From contig CAYNOS010000023.1 of assembly GCA_964398985.1 (NCBI GenBank), positions 1 through 39,096 of the forward strand: 39,096 nucleotides of DNA, given 5' to 3'. Made by a program: the position numbers and the translations under genes. Source of the stretch: CAYMRL01 sp964398985. GTDB taxonomy: Bacteria; Deinococcota; Deinococci; Deinococcales; Trueperaceae. Position 1 is the stretch's first letter. Each line of letters starts with the position of its first letter. Shown one piece after another: positions 16,240 to 25,837 of the stretch. A model generated the notes under the pieces. The model was not told the DNA's origin, made no database searches, and worked only from the letters and a program-made list of their open reading frames with translations.

Positions 16240-16257
16240 AAGCGCCGCTAGGCGCTT
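16240..16257 (-). terminator. Hairpin between acuI stop and sodA promoter
   Basis: AAGCGCC-GCTA-GGCGCTT, a perfect 7-bp stem with a 4-nt loop, 3 nt after the acuI stop codon and next to the sodA -10. No T-run follows. It could end acuI transcripts or act as an operator over the sodA -35 region. Confidence 0.4.
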
Positions 16258-16260
16258 ACG

Positions 16261-17298
16261 TCAGGGCTGATGCCTGACGATCACCCGCCCGCTGGTCTTG
16301 CCCGCCAGCATCGCCTCGATGTGGGCGTCGAGCTCGTCGAGTCCGATCTCGGTCACCAGCCCCGGGGTGCCGGCGATGTCACGAGGCAGCCACCCGTCTG
16401 CCAGGGCCGCCCACAGCTCGCGGCGGGCCTCCATGCCCAAGTGCTCGCTGTCGAGACCCAGGAGCGCCACGCCCCTCAGGATGAACGGGTAGACGGTGAG
16501 GTCGAGCTCGGCGCCTCCCACCATCCCGCAGGCAGCCACCGCACCACCGACGACGGTGCTGCGCAGGAGCTTGGCGAGTGTGGTGCCACCGACCGTGTCG
16601 ATGCCGCCGCCGTACTCCGCTCGCAGGAGGGGTCGAGGCGGGCCGGCGACCGATTCCTCGGCCAGCGTTGCGCGCGGCATGACGCTGGCGGCGCCTAGGC
16701 GCAGGAGCAGGTCCTCGGCTTCCGGCTTGCCGCTGCTCGCGACGACCTGGTAGCCGGCCTGCGCCAGCAGCGCCACGGCCAGGCTGCCGACGGCGCCACT
16801 TGCGCCGGTGACGACGAACGGCCCCAGGTCGGGAGTGGCGCCCACGGCACGCAGGCGCGCCAGTCCCAGCGCCGCCGTCAGGCCGGCGGTGCCGATCACC
16901 ATCGCCCAACGCGCGTCGGTGCCCTCCGGCAGCGGCACCAGCCACTCGCCCGGCACCCGGATGAGGGATCCGAAGCCGCCCGGCGTGTTCATCCCAAGGT
17001 CGAAGCCGGTGCACAGGACCCGGTCGCCGACCCGGAAGCGAGCGTCGCGACTGGCCGCGACCACCCCGGCGGCGTCGATGCCAGGGGTGTGCGGGTAGGC
17101 CCGCGTGACGCCGCGGTTGCCGCTCGCCGACAGCGCGTCCTTGTAGTTGAGCGACGAGTACTCGACGCGCACGGTGACGGCGTGGTCGGGCAGATCGGCG
17201 AGCTGCAGCGCCATCACTTCGCGCCTTACGCCTTCATCCGAGGCGAACACGCGCAGCGCCGTGAAGCTCTCGTTCGGGCCGAGTGAGGTGGCGGTCAT
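16261..17298 (-). CDS. acuI: YhdH/AcuI-type quinone oxidoreductase, probable acryloyl-CoA reductase
   Basis: A 345-residue zinc-free medium-chain dehydrogenase. Visible: SSLNYKDALSASGNRGVTRAYPHTPGIDAAG (about 49-78, the YhdH/AcuI hallmark), GFDLGMNTPGGF, the NADP-binding VTGASGAVGSLAVALLAQAGY (about 178-198), and VDTVGG. AcuI reduces acryloyl-CoA to propionyl-CoA with NADPH, removing a toxic electrophile; YhdH is its E. coli counterpart. Substrate assignment is by family only. TAGCAT lies 6 nt before the ATG. The gene diverges from dsbA, start codons 36 nt apart. Its product fits with MeaB in propionyl/methylmalonyl-CoA metabolism (inference). Confidence 0.85.
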   Translation of the reverse strand: MTATSLGPNESFTALRVFASDEGVRREVMALQLADLPDHAVTVRVEYSSLNYKDALSASGNRGVTRAYPHTPGIDAAGVVAASRDARFRVGDRVLCTGFDLGMNTPGGFGSLIRVPGEWLVPLPEGTDARWAMVIGTAGLTAALGLARLRAVGATPDLGPFVVTGASGAVGSLAVALLAQAGYQVVASSGKPEAEDLLLRLGAASVMPRATLAEESVAGPPRPLLRAEYGGGIDTVGGTTLAKLLRSTVVGGAVAACGMVGGAELDLTVYPFILRGVALLGLDSEHLGMEARRELWAALADGWLPRDIAGTPGLVTEIGLDELDAHIEAMLAGKTSGRVIVRHQP

Positions 17299-17304
17299 GA
17301 CCGC

Positions 17305-17310
17305 ATGCTA
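17305..17310 (-). promoter_or_regulatory. -10 hexamer TAGCAT, leaderless acuI transcript
   Basis: TAGCAT lies 6 nt upstream of the ATG at 17298; the dsbA -10 lies 11 nt away on the other strand. Confidence 0.6.
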
Positions 17311-17321
17311 CGGCAGCGTTC

Positions 17322-17327
17322 TAAACT
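17322..17327 (+). promoter_or_regulatory. -10 hexamer TAAACT, leaderless dsbA transcript
   Basis: TAAACT lies 7 nt upstream of the ATG at 17335. Confidence 0.6.
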
Positions 17328-17334
17328 GTTGACC

Positions 17335-17964
17335 ATGAACGCTCAACGCCTGACCGTCATCTCTGCCGTCATCATCGTCCTCGTGGTGGCCGGCTTGCTA
17401 ATCGTCCCGCGTCTGACCGGCCAGAGCGCCTCGGCGGAGCTCGATTACGCCTCGCAGCCGGTGGCCGGCTCGCGCGATGCTCCGGTGCAGATCGGCGTGT
17501 TCTTCGACTTCCTGTGCCCGCACTGCGCCACCTTCTCGGAGACCGTGACGCCGGTGCTCAAGCGCGAGTTCGTCGACTCCGGCACGGCGGCCATTTACTT
17601 CTTCAACTTCCCGGTCGTCGACCCGGTGCGCTCGCGCTCGCTGGCGGTGCTCGGCGAGTGCGTGGCGAGGCAGGACAACGACGCCTTCGTCGCTCTGGAG
17701 CCCGTGATGCTCAGGGCGCAGTCGCAGATCGGCGTCATCTCCCGAGCCGTCGAACTGGCACTCGACTTCGCGCCCAATCTCGACGGCGAGGCGTTGAGGG
17801 CCTGCACCAACGAGACTCAGACGGCCGCGCTGGTCGACGCCGACGTTGCCGCGGCACGCACCCTGAACCTCAGCGGCACGCCGTCGGTGACCGTCAACGG
17901 CGTGGTCGTCTCGAACCCGACTCTCGCCAACATCCGCAACGCCGTCCAGAACGCGAGCAACTAG
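17335..17964 (+). CDS. DsbA-family thiol oxidoreductase, membrane anchored
   Basis: A 209-residue protein (ATG at 17335). One N-terminal hydrophobic segment (about 7-25) followed by Q/S residues indicates a membrane anchor or signal. The thioredoxin fold follows with active site Cys61-Pro-His-Cys64 (FLCPHCATF) and the cis-Pro loop SGTPSVTVNG (about 181-190). It should introduce disulfides into exported proteins. An upstream TTG-type start would add about ten residues, but TAAACT 7 nt before the ATG supports the shorter form. dsbB follows after one base, giving the oxidase/re-oxidase pair in one transcript. Confidence 0.92.
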   Translation: MNAQRLTVISAVIIVLVVAGLLIVPRLTGQSASAELDYASQPVAGSRDAPVQIGVFFDFLCPHCATFSETVTPVLKREFVDSGTAAIYFFNFPVVDPVRSRSLAVLGECVARQDNDAFVALEPVMLRAQSQIGVISRAVELALDFAPNLDGEALRACTNETQTAALVDADVAAARTLNLSGTPSVTVNGVVVSNPTLANIRNAVQNASN

Positions 17965-17965
17965 C

Positions 17966-18385
17966 TTGCGGCTGCCGCTCCCGCTGCTCTATCCGGCCTG
18001 GCTGGTGGCGATCGTCGCCACCGTCGGCAGCCTCTACTTCAGCGAGATCCGGATGTTCCCGCCGTGCGTGCTGTGCTGGTACCAACGCATCCTGATGTAC
18101 CCGCTGGTGTTGCTGTTGGGCGTCCAGACCTACCGTCAAGACGCCAAGGCGTTCGCGTACACGCTGCCGCTCAGCGGGCTCGGCATGCTGGTGTCGGGCT
18201 ACCACGTCCTCTACGAGAGGATCCCCGGCTTCGGCTTCCAGGGCGTGTGCCGCGGAGGCGTTCCCTGCGACGTGCTCTACATCAACTGGCTCGGCTTCAT
18301 CACGATTCCGCTGTTGGCGTTCGTCGCCTTCACGATCATCACCGCTCTGCTGCTGGTCAGCCGGGCGGCTGCTCGCCGTCCTTGA
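17966..18385 (+). CDS. DsbB/BdbC-type disulfide oxidoreductase
   Basis: A 139-residue protein with four membrane segments. Redox pairs: Cys34-x2-Cys37 in PPCVLCWYQRILMYP (the family signature) and Cys95...Cys101 in GVCRGGVPCDV in the second extracytoplasmic loop. DsbB-type proteins re-oxidise DsbA and pass electrons to quinones. Length matches the short BdbC form (about 140) rather than E. coli DsbB (176). The start is TTG at 17966, one base after the dsbA stop. The last 29 bp overlap the 3' end of the DUF983 gene on the other strand. Confidence 0.9.
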   Translation: MRLPLPLLYPAWLVAIVATVGSLYFSEIRMFPPCVLCWYQRILMYPLVLLLGVQTYRQDAKAFAYTLPLSGLGMLVSGYHVLYERIPGFGFQGVCRGGVPCDVLYINWLGFITIPLLAFVAFTIITALLLVSRAAARRP

Positions 18386-18761
18386 CGAGGAACCCCGCGC
18401 CCCACAGCCACCACGTCCACAGGCCCTTGGAGGGTCGGTAGAGCAACACCACCAGCAGCACGCCGGCGCCGACCAGCACCCATTCGAGGCCGGGGAACAG
18501 GCCCCAGCGCAGGATCAACGCCACGGCCAGCACGAACAGACCGATGACGGCGAAGATGTAGGAGACGACCATGGCACCGAGCCAGGCGCCTTGGTCGCGT
18601 TCGAAGCGCACGCCGCAGACCTGGCAGGTTTCGTGCGGCCGCCACCAGCCCTTGAAGATCCTGCCCTCGAGGCAGTTGGGACAGCTTCCCGTCGTTGCCG
18701 CGAAGGCGCGCGGCAGGTCGCGCCAACGGCGCCACTTGTGCTGTGACTCTGGCTCGCTCAC
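18357..18761 (-). CDS. DUF983 family membrane protein with zinc-ribbon-like Cys motif
   Basis: 134 residues. An N-terminal Cys4 knuckle, Cys27-x2-Cys30 (CPNC) and Cys46-x2-Cys49 (CQVC), precedes two hydrophobic segments (about 60-83 and 88-107) and a Trp-rich tail (LWTWWLWGAGF). GSCPNCLEGRIFKGWW and CQVCGVRFERDQGAW are the DUF983 pattern. Function is unknown in this family; some members occur near respiratory genes. The start is GTG at 18761, overlapping the metallophosphoesterase stop by 4 nt (GTGA), so the two are coupled. Its 3' end overlaps dsbB by 29 bp head-on. Confidence 0.82.
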   Translation of the reverse strand: MSEPESQHKWRRWRDLPRAFAATTGSCPNCLEGRIFKGWWRPHETCQVCGVRFERDQGAWLGAMVVSYIFAVIGLFVLAVALILRWGLFPGLEWVLVGAGVLLVVLLYRPSKGLWTWWLWGAGFLVKDGEQPPG

Positions 18762-19669
18762 TCGCTGACCGAGGCCGTCGCCGTCGCCGGCTCGGGCGGC
18801 GCGAAGCGGCCTGGGTGTCGCTGTCGGTAGATCTCCCACGAGGCCATCGAGCGGTCGAGCCCCTCGACCTCGGCCCACATCATGAACGGCACCAGGAACG
18901 ATCTGGCGTGCTTGAGCTCCTCGCGGAACACCCACATGTCCAGGCCATCGCGCTCGAGAGTTCCGGAGGCGGCCGTCTCGGCGATGAGACCGTTGTCGTC
19001 GTAGGCCGCCAGCGCCGCGGCCAGGTCGTACGCCACGCGCCTGAACTCGGGCTCCCAGCGGCCCTGGCGCAGCGAGACGATCAGGTACTGGGCGCGGACG
19101 TCGCCGTTGAAGGGCGACCCGACCGAGCCGGTGTTCATCACCGTGTACCTGGCCCATGAGCGCAGAAGCGGGCGATGCGTGTGCGACCCGATCAGCACGT
19201 CGGCTGGGAACTCCTCGACGATCTCGGAGATCAGCTCGGGCGTGATGCTGCGACCGTAGCCCTCACGGTAGTGGCGCGGGCTCCCGTGCGAGATCAGCAG
19301 TGAGGGCGCGCCAGCGACCTCGACGCGGATCGTCATCGGCAGCGCCTGGATCCTTGCTAGCGCCCCGGTGCCGGCGAGTTGGCTGGCCGCATGCGCCCCA
19401 CCCCGCCAGAACGGATCGTCGAGCCAGTCATAGCGGGCGGGATCGCGTGGGCCGTTCCAGATGACCATCAGATCGTCGTGGTTGCCGAGGGTCGCGTCCT
19501 CCGCCAGGTAGGCGGCCAGCCTGCGGTAGACGCCGAGGGTGTCGGGCCCGCGATTGGCGAAGTCGCCGTTGACGATCACCCGGTCGACGCTCTGCTCCTC
19601 GATGTCGGCCAGCACCGCCTCGAGCGCGTGAAGGTTGCCGTGAACGTCGGCGATGATGGCGATGCGCAC
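18758..19669 (-). CDS. Calcineurin-like metallophosphoesterase (YfcE/MJ0936 type)
   Basis: A 303-residue cytosolic di-metal phosphoesterase. All five blocks are present: IADVHGN (7-13), VNGDFANRGP (about 33-42), TLGNHD (about 60-65), ISHGSP (about 125-130), and GSHTHRP (about 157-163), with NTGSVGSPFNGD after it. It is longer than simple YfcE enzymes (about 180) because of an extra C-terminal part of about 90 residues. Substrate unknown. The start is GTG at 19669 with TAGATT 6 nt upstream. It is coupled to DUF983 by a 4-nt overlap. Confidence 0.9.
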   Translation of the reverse strand: MRIAIIADVHGNLHALEAVLADIEEQSVDRVIVNGDFANRGPDTLGVYRRLAAYLAEDATLGNHDDLMVIWNGPRDPARYDWLDDPFWRGGAHAASQLAGTGALARIQALPMTIRVEVAGAPSLLISHGSPRHYREGYGRSITPELISEIVEEFPADVLIGSHTHRPLLRSWARYTVMNTGSVGSPFNGDVRAQYLIVSLRQGRWEPEFRRVAYDLAAALAAYDDNGLIAETAASGTLERDGLDMWVFREELKHARSFLVPFMMWAEVEGLDRSMASWEIYRQRHPGRFAPPEPATATASVSE

Positions 19670-19675
19670 GAGCCG

Positions 19676-19681
19676 AATCTA
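19676..19681 (-). promoter_or_regulatory. -10 hexamer TAGATT, leaderless metallophosphoesterase transcript
   Basis: TAGATT lies 6 nt upstream of GTG 19669, in the 33-nt gap after aroE. Confidence 0.55.
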
Positions 19682-19702
19682 CCACCGGCGGCCCGGGCGC
19701 TC

Positions 19703-20580
19703 TCAGCTCACTCCCGACATCGCAGCGTTCCTCATGACCTCCACGGGAGCGCTGCGCCCGGTCCAGATCTCGAACGCCGCCGCCCCCTGGTGGACCAGCA
19801 TGCCGATGCCGGTGACCGTGCGCCGACCGGCCGCGCGCGCGGCCGCCATCAGCGGCGTCTCCAGCGGCCGATAGACGAGATCCACCACCACCGCGTCGCC
19901 CGGCAGCGAAGCGACGTCGACCCCCAGCGGCACGGCCTCGGCCTGCGGTCCTCCGCTCATGCCTACCGAGGTGCAGTTGACCAGCAGCCGGCAACTCGCC
20001 AAGACCGCGTCCAGCTCGTGTTCGCTCACGGCCGCCAGGCCGCCTCCCGGCGCGACCAGCCCTGCGCCGGCCCAGGCGTCGGCGACCTTCGCGAGCGCCA
20101 GCGCTCGCCCCGGGGACCGGTTCGCGACCCTCACCGACGCTCCTACCCCCAGCAAGGCGGCAGCGACGGCCCTGGCTGACCCTCCGGCGCCCAGCAGCAC
20201 CGCGTCGACACCACTTGGATCGCAGCCGGCTTCCTCCAGCGAGCGCAGGAAGCCGCTGGCGTCGGTGTTGTCGCCGGCCAAGCGCCCGCCTTGGAGGTAG
20301 ACGGTGTTGACGGCGCCGATCGCTTGCGCGGCCGGCGTCAAGTGCTCGACGAGCGCGGCCACCGCCTCTTTGTGCGGCACCGTGACGTTGGCGCCCAGGA
20401 ACCGCGGCTGTGCCGCCAGCGATGCCAGCGTGCCCGCCAGCTCCGCCGGCGGCACGGCGAGCGCCCGGTAGCTGATGTCGAGACCGAGATGCCGGAACGC
20501 GGCCGAGTGCATCTGCGGGCTGACCGAGTGGCCCGCCGGGAACGCCAGTAGGTAGAGGTGCCGGGCGGCGGCGTCGCCGC

Positions 20581-20584
<4 letters not shown>
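19703..20584 (-). CDS. aroE: Shikimate dehydrogenase
   Basis: A 293-residue NADP enzyme reducing 3-dehydroshikimate in aromatic amino acid synthesis. Visible: HSVSPQMHSAAF (19-30) substrate site, NVTVPHKE with catalytic Lys72, GAVNTV, GDNTDASGF with Asp108, nucleotide motif LGAGGSARAVAAAL, NRSPGRA (the NRT-type NADP site), NCTSVGM, and the C-terminal GIGMLVHQGAAAFEIWTG. All catalytic residues are present. The start is TTG at 20584, overlapping the ltaA stop by 4 nt (TTGA); aroE is third in trmFO - ltaA - aroE. Confidence 0.94.
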
Positions 20585-21671
<1,087 letters not shown>

Positions 21672-21675
<4 letters not shown>

Positions 21676-23045
21676 GCCAGGCTCCTGGCGCGCTGCGCGG
21701 TCAGCCACGCTGCGAAGGCGGCGAGACCGCGCTCGAACAGCGCCTCGCGGCGCTCTCGCTTGCCCTCGCCTTTGACCTTGGGAGCCGCCGGCACCAGCCC
21801 CCAGTTGGCGTTCATCGGCTGGAAGCCGTCGGGATTGGCGCTGGCCAGGTAGCGGACCAGACCGCCGAGCATGCTCTCTTCGGGCGGCACGGAGGTGTCC
21901 TCGCCGAGGACGCGCCGCGCGGCGTTGCTGCCCGCCAGCCAACCGGTGGCGGAGGACTCCAGGTAGCCCTCGGTGCCGGCCAGCACCCCGGCGGTGAAGA
22001 GCTCGGGGTGTTCCTTGAACGACAGGTCGGCCGCCAGCAGCCGCGGAGCGTTCAGGTAGGTGTTGCGGTGCATGACGCCGTAACGCACGACCTCGGCGTC
22101 CTGGAGGCCGGGGATGGTGCGCACGACCGCCAGTTGGTCGCCCCATTTCAGGCCCGTCTGGAACCCGACCAGCGACCACATCCGGCCGGCGGCGTCTTCC
22201 TGCCTGAGCTGTGCGACGGCGTAGGGCCGCTTGCCGTCGCCCGGGCGCTCGAGCCCCACAGGCTTGAGAGGCCCGAAGCGCGGCGTGTCCTTCCCGCGGC
22301 GAGCGAGCTCCTCGATGGGCATGCAGCCCTCGAAGAACTCGAGGTTCTCCCAGTCGTGAGGGGTGTGGCTGCGGGCCTCGCTGAGAGCCGCATAGAAGCG
22401 GTCGTAGTCATCCTTCTCGAAAGGCAGGTTGAGGTAGTCGCCGGACTGCTCGTAACGGCCGCGCCGGTAGGCGATCCTCATGTCGATGCTGTCGAAGGCG
22501 ATCACCGGCGCAGCGGCGTCGTAGAAGCCCAGGAACTCGTCCCCGAGGCGCGCCCTGATGACGTCGGCGAACGCGTCCGAGGTCAGAGGTCCGGTGGCCA
22601 GCACGCAGACGCCGGCCGGCAGTTCGGTCACCTCGCGCCCGTGGACGGTGATCAACGGCTCCGCTCTGACCCTCGCGGTGACGGTGCCGCTGAAGCGCTC
22701 GCGGTCCACGGCGAGTGCTCCGCCGGCAGGCAGGCGGTTGCTCAGCGCGCTGCTCATCACGACGCCGCCGGCGAGCCGCATCTCGGCCTGCAAAAGGCCC
22801 TTGGCGTTGCTCCTGGCCTCGCCCCCGAAGCTGTTCGAGCACACCATCTCGGCGAAGTCGCCGCCGACGTGGGCGGGCGTGAGCTTGTGCGGCCTCATCT
22901 CGTAGAGATCCACCGCCACTCCCAGGGAAGCCGCGGCCAACGCCGCCTCGCTGCCTGCCATCCCGGCCCCGACGACGGCGATGCGCGGACGCTCCCTCAA
23001 CACAACGCCTGGCTTCTGCCCGTGCCACTCGCTTCTGTCGGTCAC
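21672..23045 (-). CDS. trmFO: Methylenetetrahydrofolate-tRNA (uracil-54-C5) methyltransferase TrmFO
   Basis: A 457-residue FAD/folate enzyme making T54 in tRNA. Visible: FAD motif VVGAGMAGSEAALAAA (24-39), DLYEMRP (46-52), AEMVCSNSFGG with Cys69, YLNLPFEKDDYDRFY, ENLEFFEGCMPIEELARRG with the second catalytic Cys (about 241), and NANWGLVP near the C-terminus. These are family-specific. TrmFO, rather than SAM-dependent TrmA, is typical of Firmicutes, Deinococcota and several other phyla. The start is GTG at 23045 with TAGCTT 7 nt upstream, in a divergent arrangement with the DUF3298 gene. Confidence 0.96.
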
Positions 23046-23052
23046 GCTGCTA

Positions 23053-23058
23053 AAGCTA
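23053..23058 (-). promoter_or_regulatory. -10 hexamer TAGCTT, leaderless trmFO-ltaA-aroE transcript
   Basis: TAGCTT lies 7 nt upstream of GTG 23045. Confidence 0.5.
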
Positions 23059-23071
23059 GCATCCTCGCGCG

Positions 23072-23077
23072 TAGACT
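23072..23077 (+). promoter_or_regulatory. -10 hexamer TAGACT, leaderless DUF3298 transcript
   Basis: TAGACT lies 6 nt upstream of the ATG at 23084. Confidence 0.6.
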
Positions 23078-23083
23078 CGGGGC

Positions 23084-24307
23084 ATGCTCGAGTTCTCCAG
23101 ACGCCGTCTGCGCACGGCGCCGGCCGTGGTGCTGACGGCCGCGTTGGCGATGGCCGCCGCTCAAGACCCGACGCCGCAGTGGCGCAGCTGGTACCTGGCG
23201 GAGTTCGAGGGTGGCCGCGTGACCATCGACTTGCACGCCTTCGACGACGGCTCGGCCTTCGCCAGGCTGTCGCTGACCGGGCTCGGGACCTACCTAATTG
23301 GCCACGGTGAGTTCAGCACCGCAGGCGCGCTGCGCCTGAGCTTCCACCTGCCAAGACCGGTCGACGATCCCGAGTGGGAAGCCGCGTCGGTGTTGAGGGA
23401 CGCGAGGCTGCTGGCTGCGGGTGACGCAGCGCCACCTGACGAGGGCTACGAGGTGGTCCCTTTCGGGCCCGTGGTGGCGACCTTGGAAGGTTCGGCGGCC
23501 GTCGCCTGGAACGCCGACTTCGACCCCATCACGGCGCGGCTGACGTTCGCCGGCGACGCGCCGGCAGCGGGCCAGGCCGCGGACGAGGAGCGGCCAGGTC
23601 ATCGCGAGGCCCGCGGCCTGGCCGCCTTGCCCGGCTTCGGCGAGCTGACGTTGGCCTTCGAGCGCCGGGCGCAGCAGGCCGTCACGACCTTCCGACAGGG
23701 TCGCATCGAAGTCTCGGCGACGTTCCCCTACTTCGTCGGCGGCGCCTTCCAGCGGGTCAACTCGTTCATCGAGGCCGATCAGCAGGGCAAGATCGCCGAT
23801 TTCGTGACGTTCGCCCGCGAGTCCTATGCGACCGGCGGCGGCTGGGGCATGGTGCTGGACGAGAGCGTGTCGGTGACCGGCAGCGCCGCTGCGTACTTGA
23901 GCCTCAGGGGCGTCACCTACGCCTTCACCGGCGGCGCTCACGGCAACACTTTCGTCGACTCGTACCTGCTGGAGGTCGCCGGCGACCAGCTGATCCGCTG
24001 GCAGGTCGCGGAGCTGTTCGCGCCCGCCTCCGACTGGGCGGCCGCGCTCGCTCCTCTGGTGTTGGAAGACCTTGCTGCCCAGGGCGCCATGTGGGTCACC
24101 GACGGCAGCGTCGTCGCGCTGACCGAACGCGACCTGCGCGTGGCCACCCTGAGCCCGGCTGGGCTGACGTTCCACTTCGACCCTTACGAGATGGGTCCTT
24201 ACGTCCAGGGACCGTTCCGCGTCACGCTGCCCTACTCGGCGCTGCTCGACCTGGCGGTGGAAGCGGGTCCGTTGACGGCGTTCGCGCTGGAGTTCGGGGC
24301 GCGCTGA
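23084..24307 (+). CDS. Secreted DUF3298 (RsiV-like) domain protein
   Basis: 407 residues. An N-terminal signal (RRRLRTAPAVVLTAALAMAAAQ, cleavage likely near 26) is followed by a beta-rich domain of unknown type (about 30-180). The C-terminal half has the DUF4163/DUF3298 pattern: ISATFPYF-like VSATFPYF, TYAFTGGAHGNTFVDSYL, and LTFHFDPYEMGPYVQGPFRVTLPYSAL. In Bacillus, RsiV uses this fold to bind lysozyme, but many members are stand-alone envelope proteins with no known role. There is no anti-sigma region or sigma factor nearby, so an RsiV function is not implied. It diverges from trmFO and converges on an unknown membrane protein gene with 19 nt between stops. Confidence 0.78.
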   Translation: MLEFSRRRLRTAPAVVLTAALAMAAAQDPTPQWRSWYLAEFEGGRVTIDLHAFDDGSAFARLSLTGLGTYLIGHGEFSTAGALRLSFHLPRPVDDPEWEAASVLRDARLLAAGDAAPPDEGYEVVPFGPVVATLEGSAAVAWNADFDPITARLTFAGDAPAAGQAADEERPGHREARGLAALPGFGELTLAFERRAQQAVTTFRQGRIEVSATFPYFVGGAFQRVNSFIEADQQGKIADFVTFARESYATGGGWGMVLDESVSVTGSAAAYLSLRGVTYAFTGGAHGNTFVDSYLLEVAGDQLIRWQVAELFAPASDWAAALAPLVLEDLAAQGAMWVTDGSVVALTERDLRVATLSPAGLTFHFDPYEMGPYVQGPFRVTLPYSALLDLAVEAGPLTAFALEFGAR

Positions 24308-24326
24308 CGCGCTGTTCAGGCGGCGG

Positions 24327-25775
24327 TCAGAGGTACGAGCGCCGCCGCGGTCTCACGCCGCGGAGCAGCCACAGCAGCAGCCCGAGCACCACCAGGCCGG
24401 CCGCGAACAGCAGCGCGTAGAGGTGGTTCCTGGCGGCCAGCGAGACGATCTCCTCGGGCAGCTGTCCGAAGGCGAAGCCGAGCAGGCCGAAGGTCGCACC
24501 GAAGACGCCTTGCACCGGGGCGCCCGCCGGGAGGCTGTCCACCGCAGGCAGCCAGTCGGTCACGCGCCCGAACAGCCAGGCCCCGGGCGCCACCGCCAGA
24601 GCGATGGCGATGCCGAGGTTGACGAGCCGCTGCATCCCGCGCGAGAAACCCACCAACAGCGCCGCCAACAGCAGCGCCACGGCACCGGCCAACCAGGTCC
24701 AGGCCGTGTAGCGGTTCTGGGCGGCGGCAGTGAAGCCGTCGATCACCCCGGCCACGCTGCGCACCCTGTCAGCCTGTTCAGGGCGTGTCAGCTGGGCCGC
24801 GGCCAGCGCCGCGCCCCCTTCGTAGGCGCGCCGCGCCAACGCGTCCAACACCGCATCGTTCGCCTGCTCGGGCGTCAGACCGGCGAGTTGCGACGCCGGC
24901 AGCAAACCGCTGAGGCTCGCAGCCTCATCGGAACTGGACTCGCCGGCAGCCACCGCGCGGGCCTCCGAGAGACGCGACTCGAGCTCGGCGCTGCGACCCT
25001 CGACCAAGCTGCCGAACAGCTGGTGTATCTGGGTCCTGGCGTTGGTGCCGGCGCCGGTCTGCAACCTGGCGGCGAGGTTCTGGTTGGTGATCAGCGCCGC
25101 CGCCGACGGCAGCCCCTCGGCCAGCACCTGATCGGCGAGCTGGCCGATGACGCTGACCCCGATCTGTCTGGCGTTGAGCTGCGCCAGGCGGTTCGGCGAC
25201 TCGTAGACGAAGATCCCGACGATCGGCTGCACCAGGGTGCCCGGGTTCGCCGCCTGCTGCGCGCGCCAATCGGCGAGGCGGGAGCCGTCGTCGAGGCCGG
25301 ATGGCAGCATCTCGGCTTCCAGCGAGCCGCGCATCAGCGCGGGAACCGGTCCCGCCAACGCGGTCTCGAGCTGACGGTCGAGAGTCGGATCCTCGACCGA
25401 CGCCAGCAGCGCCTGGCTGCCCGACGCAATCAGCCTGTCGGTGAGCACGCCGGCGATCCGCCCGACGGCCTCGTCGACAGTGAAGGTTGGTATCTCGGTC
25501 GCGTCGGCGAACACCTCGATGCCCGGCAACAGCATCAGCGGCTGACCCGCCTGGTAGGAGGCTCCGGCTCTGACACCCAGCTCGGCGGGCTCGACACCGG
25601 TCGGCTGCAGGGTCAAGCCGAGCACGCTGCGTATCACCGCCGTGCCGGTAGCGGGCGCGGCGAGACGCGTCTGGGTGAACAGCAGCGTTCCGGCGAGCAC
25701 GGCCAGGACCAGCAAGACTCCGCTGGCCCAAGCGATGTCGCGCTGCCAGGCAGGCTGGCGCTCGGTTCGGTACAT
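24327..25775 (-). CDS. Unrecognised membrane protein with large extracytoplasmic region
   Basis: 482 residues that I do not recognise. Hydrophobic segments: about 15-35, then a stretch of about 320 polar/Ala-rich residues, then about 357-377, 383-401, 420-438 and 450-471, ending in RPRRRSYL. By the positive-inside rule the middle part is outside the cytoplasm. No cysteine is visible, and there are no catalytic motifs. The domain contains helical Ala/Leu-rich stretches and one possible helical coil (SLVEGRSAELESRLSEARAVAAGES). The start is ATG at 25775 with GGAGGG about 7 nt upstream and TAATCT about 46 nt upstream (leadered). It diverges from the helical-repeat protein gene. An adhesin-like or envelope-shape role is possible, but nothing supports a specific one. 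Confidence 0.75.
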   Translation of the reverse strand: MYRTERQPAWQRDIAWASGVLLVLAVLAGTLLFTQTRLAAPATGTAVIRSVLGLTLQPTGVEPAELGVRAGASYQAGQPLMLLPGIEVFADATEIPTFTVDEAVGRIAGVLTDRLIASGSQALLASVEDPTLDRQLETALAGPVPALMRGSLEAEMLPSGLDDGSRLADWRAQQAANPGTLVQPIVGIFVYESPNRLAQLNARQIGVSVIGQLADQVLAEGLPSAAALITNQNLAARLQTGAGTNARTQIHQLFGSLVEGRSAELESRLSEARAVAAGESSSDEAASLSGLLPASQLAGLTPEQANDAVLDALARRAYEGGAALAAAQLTRPEQADRVRSVAGVIDGFTAAAQNRYTAWTWLAGAVALLLAALLVGFSRGMQRLVNLGIAIALAVAPGAWLFGRVTDWLPAVDSLPAGAPVQGVFGATFGLLGFAFGQLPEEIVSLAARNHLYALLFAAGLVVLGLLLWLLRGVRPRRRSYL

Positions 25776-25821
25776 CCTTCACCCTCCCGCGCGCCGCCGC
25801 TGACGGCGCGTGCGCTAAGGC

Positions 25822-25827
25822 AGATTA
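25822..25827 (-). promoter_or_regulatory. -10 hexamer TAATCT for the unknown membrane protein gene (leadered)
   Basis: TAATCT lies 46 nt upstream of the ATG at 25775; the leader carries GGAGGG. Confidence 0.4.
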
Positions 25828-25837
25828 CCCCGCCTCG

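Noticed and set aside
23084..24307. RsiV-type anti-sigma factor
   Set aside because: No cytoplasmic sigma-binding region and no sigma factor gene next to it; only the outer DUF3298-like part is present.
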